18,958 nt of DNA from Thermoplasmatota archaeon (GTDB lineage: Archaea; Thermoplasmatota; Penumbrarchaeia; Penumbrarchaeales; Penumbrarchaeaceae). The position numbers were made by a program, and so were the translations under genes. The stretch covers positions 1-18,958 of the forward strand of contig JAFGJI010000102.1 in the NCBI GenBank assembly GCA_016929175.1, written 5' to 3'. The notes beneath the pieces were generated by a model. It saw nothing but the letters and a program-made list of their open reading frames with translations, was not told the origin of the DNA and ran no database searches. Numbering within the stretch: the first letter of the stretch is position 1; each line of letters opens with the position of its first letter. Below are positions 7,766 through 16,000 of this stretch, in pieces.

Positions 7766-10267
7766 ATGGATAGAAAAATAGCGTTTATCGTCATGTTACT
7801 TCTGGTCGTAGCGGTTTTCGTTGGGCTCGATGCTCTGGTCTCGGAGGAATCCACCAGGGCGCTGCCCCCGAGCGGATTGACAAGCCATGCCCCCATAGAG
7901 ATAAACGACGATGATGAGTTCAACGAGACAAACGGCGTGGTGCGTGGGAGCGGTACACCCAGTGAGCCGTATATCATCGAAGGCTGGGATATCAACGCTG
8001 ACACAACCGATTTCGGGATATACATAGGGAATACGACGTCCAATGTGATCATCCGGAACTGCAGGGTCCACCATGCCAACGACAACAAGGGAGATATCAA
8101 CATAGATACCAGATGGTCCAACGGAATAACCCTTGAGACCGTTCAGAACTGCGTGATAGAGACCTGCGAGTTCGACAACAACCGGATGTCGGATATCCAG
8201 CTATACCGCTCAAGCAGAAATAACATAATGTTCAACGACTGCAATTCCGACCTCGCCACAAGCAATATCATAGTCCAGCATTCATTCGACAATATCTTCT
8301 ACGGGAACGAGCTGGGTCCGCATGAACATTACAGCTTCCCAAACGGTTCAACGACCACCTACAATGGTATCTGGATACTCTACGATTCAGATGACAATGA
8401 GGTCATCGGCAACAGGATCTGCAATCATTCGGGCAGCGGTGTCGAGGTCGGCAACAACGGAAACGACAAGACCTGCATTATAGCCAACCTCATCATGAAC
8501 AACACAATAGGTATCAGGATCTCCGGGGAGCGGCACAGGATCATGGACAACAAGGTTTTGGGAAACTACCAACACGGAATATACGCCGATATGACCTCCG
8601 ACGGGTTCATCACCAGGAACCTGTGCGAGGAGAACTGGAGAGGCATCTATCTCAATTTCGACGGAGGGAGCAATCCGCAGGGTAAGAACCTCCTCTACAA
8701 CAATACGGTCCGCTTCAATACCGGTGAGGGGATAGTAGCCCATGGTATGGATGATATCTTTTACAGGAACATGGTGGTCGCGAATATGGGCCACGGTTTT
8801 TCCATCCGGGGCAACCGCAACGAGATCTATTCAAATCATATTAAGCAGAACGGGGGATACGGGGTCTTCATAGAGGCACACTGGGGTGATTCCGATAAAG
8901 CACAGGACAACATGATCTACTGGAACAACATCATAGGCAACACTAATTCCCCACAGGCCTTGGATGAGTGCAACAACAACACATGGAACGAAACCATAAT
9001 GGGTAATTACTGGAGCGATCACACATCACCCGATGCGGATTCCGACGGTATCGTGGATATTCCGTACATAGTGAACGCATCCGCAGGTATCTCGGACAAG
9101 CAACCGGTAACGGCCCCTTACAGCATAACGACCGAGGACCCTGTGATGCCTCCAATGATATTAGCATCGGATTTCGAATACGTCGAGGTCAATACTAGCT
9201 TCCACAGGAAATATGAGGCCATCGATCACAATCTGGTCTCTTCATCGTTGGTTTGGAACATCAGCACCAATGCAACATGGCTGAATATTACCGGGAACGA
9301 TGTTAAAGGAACCCCCTCGGAGAACGATACTGGCTCGTGCTGGATCGATATACACGTGAATGACGGGCCCGAGTCCAATTATCGCTTCGTTACGCTACGG
9401 GTCTACAAGGGCACATATCCCGGAAGCAGTACTCAACCAGGTAACGATACGCAACCGGGGAACAATACCGAACCCGGAAACGATACCGAGCCTGGAAACG
9501 ATACCGAACCCGATAATGCTGAATGGTCCGAGGAGACCAACAGTCCCCCGACCAAACTTGGTATGGTCGTCCCGTCGGGAACGATCAGGGAAGGGGACCG
9601 GATAACCCTTACCGCTTCCTCCTTCGACCCGGATCATGTGTTCGGGGATAACGTCACCTACGAATGGTACGTGGACGGCGTTGGTCCAGTATGTGTGGGG
9701 GACACACTCGAGATATATCTCGGTAAGGGCACTCATGTGATAAGGCTCTTGGCAACGGACCATTACGGCCTGAGGACAGAGATATCCAGGGATATTACGG
9801 TCCAGGGTCACGCTGAGAGTGACAACGATATATGGTTCACCCTCGGGATCATTGCCTTTGCGGTACTACTCGCCATCATCGTGAGCTCGATATTCATCTT
9901 TAAAAAGAGCAGGGAACGCATGGATAAGGTTGACCTCCCACCCGGAGACGGGATCGACATTCCTCCGGGTCCCGTCTCCCACCGCGAACAAATATTTACT
10001 CCCCCGACCATTCCTCAGGTGACGACAGGCAGTCTCCCCTATACCCGGGAAGTTGGTGGAACGATCCAGACCCCTTTCCCCGGGCGGGCACCTCTCTCCT
10101 CCTCCGAGGAGATGGTCCTGAAGGGACTTGAAAAGGAGGCACTTTCAAGCAGAAAGGCCCCGGGGAGGACCAGGAGAAGAGAGCTGAGAAGGCTCCTCCG
10201 GGATAGAAGGGGAGAGATGGACGAGGAGACCTACCTCGAGGTGATGTCCGTACTGGATAAGGAATGA
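7766..10267 (+). CDS. Anchored NosD-type beta-helix surface protein with cadherin/PKD-like stalk and SHOCT-like tail (833 aa)
   Basis: A signal peptide spans about residues 1-32. A right-handed parallel beta helix of the NosD/pectate-lyase type follows at about 40-450. It opens with the archaeal signature HAPIEINDDDEF and GSGTPSEPYIIEGWDI and closes with GNYWSDHTSPDADSDGIVDIPY. Then come a cadherin-like (CADG) domain at 462-546, a hexapeptide linker rich in N-glycosylation sites at 556-584, a PKD-like domain at about 594-680 and one membrane span at about 689-712. The basic, proline-rich cytoplasmic tail of about 120 residues ends in GEMDEETYLEVMSVLD at 816-831. The NosD fold often binds carbohydrates, but no catalytic residues are identifiable. 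Stalk, span and tail match the protein at 824, while the N-terminal fold differs. The winged-helix gene follows 21 bases after the stop. The protein is probably a receptor or adhesin. Confidence 0.87.
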   Translation: MDRKIAFIVMLLLVVAVFVGLDALVSEESTRALPPSGLTSHAPIEINDDDEFNETNGVVRGSGTPSEPYIIEGWDINADTTDFGIYIGNTTSNVIIRNCRVHHANDNKGDINIDTRWSNGITLETVQNCVIETCEFDNNRMSDIQLYRSSRNNIMFNDCNSDLATSNIIVQHSFDNIFYGNELGPHEHYSFPNGSTTTYNGIWILYDSDDNEVIGNRICNHSGSGVEVGNNGNDKTCIIANLIMNNTIGIRISGERHRIMDNKVLGNYQHGIYADMTSDGFITRNLCEENWRGIYLNFDGGSNPQGKNLLYNNTVRFNTGEGIVAHGMDDIFYRNMVVANMGHGFSIRGNRNEIYSNHIKQNGGYGVFIEAHWGDSDKAQDNMIYWNNIIGNTNSPQALDECNNNTWNETIMGNYWSDHTSPDADSDGIVDIPYIVNASAGISDKQPVTAPYSITTEDPVMPPMILASDFEYVEVNTSFHRKYEAIDHNLVSSSLVWNISTNATWLNITGNDVKGTPSENDTGSCWIDIHVNDGPESNYRFVTLRVYKGTYPGSSTQPGNDTQPGNNTEPGNDTEPGNDTEPDNAEWSEETNSPPTKLGMVVPSGTIREGDRITLTASSFDPDHVFGDNVTYEWYVDGVGPVCVGDTLEIYLGKGTHVIRLLATDHYGLRTEISRDITVQGHAESDNDIWFTLGIIAFAVLLAIIVSSIFIFKKSRERMDKVDLPPGDGIDIPPGPVSHREQIFTPPTIPQVTTGSLPYTREVGGTIQTPFPGRAPLSSSEEMVLKGLEKEALSSRKAPGRTRRRELRRLLRDRRGEMDEETYLEVMSVLDKE
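9431..9517 (+). repeat. 18-bp tandem repeat encoding T-[QE]-P-G-N-[DN] units
   Basis: Four complete 18-base units and a partial fifth encode TQPGND, TQPGNN, TEPGND, TEPGND and TEPDN. Each complete unit, joined to the next T, makes an N-x-T glycosylation sequon: N560, N566, N572 and N578, exactly six residues apart. The units differ at third codon positions, so this is not a very recent slippage product. It forms a flexible linker between the CADG and PKD-like domains. Confidence 0.85.
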
Positions 10268-10288
10268 GAGGAGACATGGAGAGGAAGC

Positions 10289-10837
10289 ATGGGAACCATT
10301 GAAGAACCGGACCACGATACGAGAGAGCTCCTGCTCGATCGGATAAGGGAAACCCCGGGGATCTCTTTCGGGGCGCTCATGAGATCGCTCGAGCTCAACG
10401 AGGGGACCCTGCGCTACCATCTTACCTATCTCGAGAGGAAGGAGCTGATATATTCGAGGAAAAAGGGGAGGAGAAGAGTGTACTTCACATCAGCGTGCCC
10501 CTCGTTATCATCCGGTGTCCACAGGAAGCTCACCAGGGAACAGAGGAGGGTGCTGAACCTGATAAAGGAGAGCCCCGGGATCGACCAGGGGAGCTTGCTC
10601 TCCAGTATGAACATCCACAAGAAGGACCTTAGAGGTATCATAACGAAGCTGCAGGACGAGCATCTTATCTGGGAGATCGAAAACGGCAACGGAGTATCCT
10701 ACGAGTACATAACCAGGGAGAAACTGGTCAACGAGATACTTCTGGACCTCGTTGAGAGGTTCCTGAAGGGTGAGATCGACCGGAACGCGTTCCTGAGCAT
10801 CAAGAGATGGCTGGATGATAACAGGGAGAACAGCTGA
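10289..10837 (+). CDS. Double winged-helix DNA-binding protein, cassette 2 (182 aa)
   Basis: A paralogue of the protein at 3366. The first winged helix-turn-helix is at about residues 10-68 (LNEGTLRYHLTYLER recognition helix, wing KKGRRRVYF). The second is at about 80-142 (EQRRVLNLIKESPGI, then MNIHKKDLRGIITKL). A C-terminal amphipathic helix carries GEIDRNAFLSIKRWLD at 161-176. The protein is cytosolic and presumably binds DNA. It starts 21 bases after the stop of the NosD-type surface protein, with GGAGAGGA just before the ATG, so the pair is probably an operon. Its C-terminal motif matches both its paralogue and the tails of the two surface proteins. Direct contact with the membrane partner is inferred, not shown. 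Confidence 0.87.
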   Translation: MGTIEEPDHDTRELLLDRIRETPGISFGALMRSLELNEGTLRYHLTYLERKELIYSRKKGRRRVYFTSACPSLSSGVHRKLTREQRRVLNLIKESPGIDQGSLLSSMNIHKKDLRGIITKLQDEHLIWEIENGNGVSYEYITREKLVNEILLDLVERFLKGEIDRNAFLSIKRWLDDNRENS

Positions 10838-10895
10838 ACTGGACCGATGTCCTTCCCAAGGAACCAATCGAGTGTAATGGGATCGTAGGGCTTTC

Positions 10896-11240
10896 TCAAT
10901 TCCCTGCGCTTGGGTTGGGCCTTCCCTTCCACCATTTCAGCATCTTCTCCGACATGATGTAGGCAAGGGTCACCCAACCAGGGTTCTCCATGAAGGAGAC
11001 CACAACATAGACCAGGGCCTGGCTGGCGGAATACTGCCTCCATCCGGTCAGAAGACCGATCCCCTCTATGGCCCCCCATACTGGCAGCGAGAACAGGTAG
11101 AGATAGAGTGCGTTCCTGTTGCGGGTCCTAAGGGCATAGAACAGCACTCCAAGAGAGATCGCGGTCACGATGGCAAGGTAGAGGAAGCTGACCTCCCTCT
11201 GCACGTGGGCTTCCTCAAGAAGCCATGACAGCAGGCTCAT
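10896..11240 (-). CDS. Small membrane protein B, three predicted spans (114 aa)
   Basis: I do not recognise this family. The start at 11240 lies in an ATGA that overlaps the stop of the preceding minus-strand gene by 4 bases, which points to coupled translation. The same open frame extends upstream to 11663, but that extension is only a shadow of the neighbouring gene. Three hydrophobic segments are visible: FLYLAIVTAISLGVLFYAL, LYLYLFSLPVWGAIEGIGLL and ALVYVVVSFMENPGWVTLAY. Conserved with protein A are R-x-x-NR before an LY pair, TGxRQY after span 2, an E-x-PG in span 3 and S-x-K after it. The C-terminus is basic (KWWKGRP). The protein probably works as a heteromer with A. Its 3' end faces the winged-helix gene at a distance of 58 bases. 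Confidence 0.75.
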   Translation of the reverse strand: MSLLSWLLEEAHVQREVSFLYLAIVTAISLGVLFYALRTRNRNALYLYLFSLPVWGAIEGIGLLTGWRQYSASQALVYVVVSFMENPGWVTLAYIMSEKMLKWWKGRPNPSAGN

Positions 11241-11605
11241 TTCCCGCCCCCCTGATCCCCTTTTATTTTCGCGAAACTCGAGATGTCTATGATCCCTACC
11301 TTGCTGGAGAACATTACCATGAAGATGAGACCCGGTCCCGCCTCGGTCACGGCATGAAGAAGAAGCTCGAGGTCGCCAATGCCGAAACCGTTGTACTGCC
11401 TTATTCCCGTGATCCACAGTGTGATCTCCCATAGAAGGCATATCAGACCAGAGCTGACCCAGAGTGCTGTGTAGAGGCGGCGGTTGGGAGACCTCAGCAC
11501 TATGATAAGTGCCGCCAGTGAGAACAGGATTATTCCAATGTAGTAGATGTTCTGGTAGGTCCTCTCTATGAGGACCGTTTCCACGAGGATATCCCACAGA
11601 CCCAT
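11237..11605 (-). CDS. Small membrane protein A, three predicted spans (122 aa)
   Basis: A paralogue of protein B, of unknown family. Predicted spans are IYYIGIILFSLAALIIVL, LYTALWVSSGLICLLWEITL and a third around LLLHAVTEAGPGLIFMVMFS. Shared with B are RSPNRRLY, ITGIRQY, an EAGPG in span 3 and FSSKV near its end. The charged residue before PG inside a hydrophobic stretch is unusual for a plain anchor and may be functional. A TATA-like stretch on the minus strand (11627-11637) lies about 27 bases before the ATG, so the message may be leaderless, and no strong Shine-Dalgarno site is present. It is first gene of a two-gene unit with B. Confidence 0.75.
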   Translation of the reverse strand: MGLWDILVETVLIERTYQNIYYIGIILFSLAALIIVLRSPNRRLYTALWVSSGLICLLWEITLWITGIRQYNGFGIGDLELLLHAVTEAGPGLIFMVMFSSKVGIIDISSFAKIKGDQGGGK

Positions 11606-11826
11606 TCGGTTTCCTGATTCGGTCCTCTTTAATATCTTTTACTGGGTTTGACGGGGAAAACATGTTCCTTGAGGGGGTTGATATTTTTAACTTTCATAAC
11701 GTTAAGAGGTTTATGTATTCCTTCTCCCAAATATCCCCACACTTAAAAGGGGTATTCTTCCGGAACAGACCGTACCCTGGTGTGGTCCATTCGATCTTTT
11801 ACGTACCTTGTCAGGAGGAGGATACG
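11606..11826 (+). promoter_or_regulatory. Divergent promoter region between membrane protein A and the PIN gene
   Basis: A/T-rich stretches at 11681-11692 (GATATTTTTAAC), 11708-11717 (GGTTTATGTA) and 11739-11748 (ACACTTAAAA) are candidate TATA elements for the PIN-domain gene. I cannot choose between them. No gene is seen here, although the frame of the PIN gene remains open. Confidence 0.35.
11627..11637 (-). promoter_or_regulatory. TATA-like box for the membrane protein A/B operon
   Basis: Read on the minus strand, the sequence is AGATATTAAAG, about 27 bases before the ATG at 11605. This is the distance expected for a leaderless transcript. Confidence 0.4.
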
Positions 11827-12930
11827 ATGAAAGTAACGTGCAGTACCTGCAGCAGACGCGTCAGGGTAAGACCCGGGATCCCATATCCATGCAGGTGCGG
11901 GCAGGTCATCAACGTTTTTCCCGGGAACAGATATCTGGATAGGTTCAGGAAGAACGATCACGAAGCGACAAGGGAGCTGAAGGAGTCCTTCTTCAACGGG
12001 TCTTCCCCTGAAAGGAAGGAAGAGATACTGGAGCTCCTTTTCAGGTCCGTGGATGACAAAAGAACCCGATGGATGGGGCTCCTCGCATCCGTCGAGATAC
12101 TGAGACAGATAGAGGGGGCCAATTTCCTGGACCTCGCCCGGGCACTCGTCAAGAGGTACCCACGGGATTTCACCATGCGGTTCATGATCGCGAACTGCCT
12201 CGATCTCACCGATGATCGGAACGATCACATAGAGGCGCTCAAGCAGAGGATGATGGGGACCACTCTGCAGTGCTTCATGAAGATGAGGAGGGAGGGGCTC
12301 GACGAGGAGATGTATGATGAGATACTGAAGAGGCATCTCTCCAAGCTAGGCTCCGAGAAGAGGTTCCTGCTGGGGGAGTCGGAACATTCATGCACCAAGG
12401 TGCGCAGGATCGCTTCCGGCAGGCGTCCAGTGGAGAGCGGACTTCTACCAAGGATCAGGGAACTCGAGGAGATCTGGAGGAGGGCGGGCCTTTCCCGACC
12501 AGGGAGGGTCCAGGGAAAAAAGAAGTGCATCCTGGACACCAACGCCTTTTCCGACATCTCCGCCTCGAGGCATTTCGGGAACCCCCATGTCCATTTCATG
12601 GCACCCCTTGCCGTCCTTATGGAGCTAACGGAGTGGTGCAACATCCGGAGGTTCCCCCTGGAGATGGAGCATGTCACGTTCAAAGAGGTTACTTCCAAGA
12701 TACCTCTTGAGATAGACCAGATGTTCTCGAAGTTCAAGGGGAAGGAGCCGAGCCTCACGGACAAGAAGGTTGCGACCCTTGCACTCGAGGAGAGGGCGGA
12801 TGTCATCGTTTCCGGGGACCGCGACCTATGGGATTCCGGGCTGGAGTACCAGCTGGAGAAGAACTACGGCATCGGATTGAAGGTGATCAAGCCAGAAGAG
12901 CTTGAAAGATGGATAAGGAGGAGTAATTGA
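11827..12930 (+). CDS. Zinc-ribbon protein with C-terminal PIN domain (367 aa)
   Basis: The N-terminal zinc ribbon has cysteines at 5, 8, 22 and 24 (CSTC...CRCG). A largely helical middle follows (about 35-225), then a PIN domain from about 232. The PIN acidic residues are all visible: D237 in ILDTNAF, E266 in VLMEL, D312 in SLTDKK and D331/D333 in SGDRDL. This predicts a metal-dependent ribonuclease fold with an intact active site. No antitoxin-like partner gene is adjacent, so a toxin role is not indicated. The zinc ribbon suggests binding of RNA or a protein complex. The frame is open from 11662, but AGGAGGAGGA at 11813-11822 sits just before the ATG at 11827 and the ribbon begins at once, so I take this start. 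A G-L-D-E-E-M-Y-D-E-I-L segment at 157-167 resembles the SHOCT-like motif of the two cassettes. Confidence 0.8.
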   Translation: MKVTCSTCSRRVRVRPGIPYPCRCGQVINVFPGNRYLDRFRKNDHEATRELKESFFNGSSPERKEEILELLFRSVDDKRTRWMGLLASVEILRQIEGANFLDLARALVKRYPRDFTMRFMIANCLDLTDDRNDHIEALKQRMMGTTLQCFMKMRREGLDEEMYDEILKRHLSKLGSEKRFLLGESEHSCTKVRRIASGRRPVESGLLPRIRELEEIWRRAGLSRPGRVQGKKKCILDTNAFSDISASRHFGNPHVHFMAPLAVLMELTEWCNIRRFPLEMEHVTFKEVTSKIPLEIDQMFSKFKGKEPSLTDKKVATLALEERADVIVSGDRDLWDSGLEYQLEKNYGIGLKVIKPEELERWIRRSN

Positions 12931-12964
12931 TTTTTCACCGGATAGGTCCCTGAGCTAAAGGAAA

Positions 12965-12973
12965 ATTATTATA
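12965..12973 (+). promoter_or_regulatory. TATA-like box for the GLUG/PKD surface-protein gene
   Basis: ATTATTATA predicts transcription start near 12995. The leader of about 23 bases holds GAGGTG at 13005-13010, a strong archaeal ribosome-binding site 7 bases before the TTG start at 13018. Confidence 0.5.
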
Positions 12974-13017
12974 GGAATCCAGGAACATATTCCTTCTCCT
13001 GACAGAGGTGGGTTTAT

Positions 13018-16000
13018 TTGAATACGGTCAAGATGGCAGTGGCAACCATGATCTGCATGATGACCTTGTCGGTGGTATTGGTCATCGATCCCACGAAGGT
13101 CGAGGGAAAGGACGGCAGCTTCGGGGGCGAGACCGGGACGCCGGAGGACCCCTTCATCATCGAGGACGTGAGGGACCTTCAGAACATCGAGAACAACCTG
13201 AGCGCGCATTACGTGCTTGGGAACGATATCGACGCCTCCGTCACGAGCTCATGGAACGCAGGGGCAGGGTTCGAACCGATCGGGACCTGGCAGGACCCTT
13301 TCGTCGGAATTCTGGATGGCAGGAACTTCACCATCACCGATTTGTCCATCAACCGCCCGTCCACGGACTATGCAGGTATCTTCGGATACCTCGGTACAAG
13401 TTACCCCATTAAAGGTATGTTGAAGAACCTCGCTCTTGTCGATTGCGTTATCACCGGAAAGGACTACGTTGGTGGGCTCGTCGGAAAAAGCAACGCTGCC
13501 TTAATATCCAATTGTCATGTCTCCGGGGCCGTCAGAGGGATCAACAGGGTGGGCGGGCTCGTAGGTTTCGACCAGGGCTCGATCTACGACTCCCACAGCT
13601 CGGCAAGCATCAATGCCGAATATTACGGCGGGGGTCTTGTGGGATACGATCAAGGCCAGGTCTACAACTGTTACAGCACGGGTGACGTCAATGCTGTATC
13701 ATTCGCAGGAGGTCTATTCGGATATCACTGGCGTATTAATTCCAACTCCCATTACAATGTCGAAGAGGTGTCGATCAACGGAGGCCATCACCTCACCACG
13801 GGCGGGCTCTTCGACGATCAGTACCAGGATTGGATGTCAAATGGCCTCTCCCTTGACATATCCGACTACTCTTCCACTCTTGTTCCCTCGGGGGGATATT
13901 ACCTTATCAGCAATGCTCAGGGTTTCCGGGATATTCTGGGATTCGCCGATGTGAACGATTACAGGTACCGCCTCTCCGCGGACATCGACCTCTCCGGCAA
14001 CCCTGGGTTGTACATTCCACACTTTTCGGGTTCGGAGTTCGATGGAGACAACCATACCATCTACAACCTCAGACTGGATCTGGATTTTGTGGTAAACGTT
14101 GGGATGTTCGGTAATGTACTAAGCGGGGTCATCAGAAATCTTGACCTTGTTGATGTAGACTTGAACGGAAGAGGTTCTGTCGGCGGCTTGATAGGTTCCA
14201 TGGGCCGGGTAACCGTGTCATTCTGCAGCACCTCGGGAGAGGTTGCAAGCGGAGGCAGTGCCGGGGGGCTCATCGGTTCTGAAAATACCGGAGAGATATT
14301 TGATTGCTATTCCACCTGTGATGTGAACGGAAATGGTTCTGTGGGCGGTCTTGTGGGAATGACACACGGGGGGAGCGTATACAATTGTCATGCCACGGGA
14401 AACATTGACGGAGGGTTCTGGCGGATAGGCGGCCTTATCGGGACCAGTACCATAACGGCGGTCGCCAACTGCTCCGCCACCGGTAATGTGAGGGGGACCG
14501 ACGATTACGTGGGAGGTCTCATGGGAATGAACGAGGGGGGTAGAGTGTCCGGATGCTATGCGACAGGGACCGTCTCGGGTGACAGATGGGGGATCGGCGG
14601 GCTGATCGGGGACAATGACGGAGGGATAGTATCCGACTGCTACGCAAATGGCAACGTTGTCGGTATCGATAACGCCGTGGGAGGTCTGATAGGAGATAAC
14701 ACGGGAGCAGCGTACAACTGCTACTCGACCGGGAACGTCAGCGGGAGTGGAACATATTTCGGAGGCCTCGTGGGATATCAGTTCGGGACCGTTTCCGACT
14801 GCTTCTGGGATGTGGAGTCCTCCGGTCGGACCTCGAGCTACGGCGGAACTGGCAAGACTACCACCGAGATGATGACCATGAGTACGTTTACCGATGCTGG
14901 ATGGGACCTTGACGGCATATGGCACATCGTCGAGGATGAGACCTATCCGTTCTTCAGATGGCAGGATGCGGGGGCCCCCGTCGCAAACGCCGGTCCGGAG
15001 CAGATAGTCTATCTCGGGCAGGATGGAGAGGCAACAGTGTCATTTGAAGGGACAGAAAGCTACGACGATTTCGGTATCTTCAGCTATACGTGGGCTTTCA
15101 TACACCAGGGTATGGAAGTCCTTCTTTACGGGAAGAAGGTTGAATACGTGTTCAGGGCCCCCGACCTTTATGATGTTACTCTGAAGGTGACCGATGCCTC
15201 GGGAAACCAGGGTGTCGACATCATGCAGGTTGCCATTCTGGACCAGATACCACCTGTGGCGGATGCCGGGTCGGACCAGGTGGTTGACGAGGGAACCTAT
15301 GTGACCTTCGATGGAAGCGGGAGTTCCGACAACGTAGGGATCGTCGGTTACAAGTGGACGTTCACGGACGGCGGACCCGTTTCCCTCGAGGGGATCGCTC
15401 CAGGCCACGATTTCAACAACCCCGGATCCTTCATCGTTACCCTGAAGGTCACCGACGCTTCTGACAACAGCGACACCGACACCATGACCGTAACGGTCAA
15501 TGATATCACATCCCCCGTGGCCGACGCCGGGGAGGACGTGATCGTGGAGGAGGGGGCCGTTGTTATATTCAACGGAAGCGAAAGCCACGACAATGTCGGG
15601 ATCGCGAACTGGACCTGGACCTTCTTCGACGGCGAGAACATCACTCTTTACGATGTCCAACCACTATACAGGTTCAATACAACAGGACTCTATATCGTCA
15701 CCTTGAACGTAACCGATGAAGCTGGTTACTGGAATACCGATACGATGAACGTTACCGTTGTGGATATCACTCCTCCCATCGCGGACGCGGGTCCGGACCA
15801 GGTTGTTGACCAGGGAACTCTGGTGATCTTCAACGGAAGCGGCAGTTCGGACAATGTGGGCATAACGAACTGGACCTGGACCTTCACCGATGGAGGCAAG
15901 ATCACTCTGCAGGGCTCCGGTCCGAGCTACCTTTTCGAGCATCCTGGCGTTTTCATTGTGACATTGAACGTGACCGATGTCGCCGGCAACTGGCAAATCG

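Noticed and set aside
11241..11663. Upstream extension of membrane protein B to give a 255-residue protein
   Set aside because: The added part lies over membrane protein A in another frame, is rich in H, R, G and S with no hydrophobic pattern, and the ATGA overlap gives a natural start at 11240.
12928..12936. Short T-run after the PIN-gene stop as a terminator
   Set aside because: Only five T in a row and no supporting structure; too weak to list.
14218..14925. Minus-strand open frame of 235 codons inside the surface-protein gene
   Set aside because: It is antisense to GLUG repeats, whose regular codon pattern keeps the opposite frame open; the plus strand has clear domain signatures.
15040..15660. 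Minus-strand open frame of 206 codons under the PKD array
   Set aside because: Repeats with the same phase keep it open; the translation has no recognisable family and the plus-strand PKD motifs are unmistakable.
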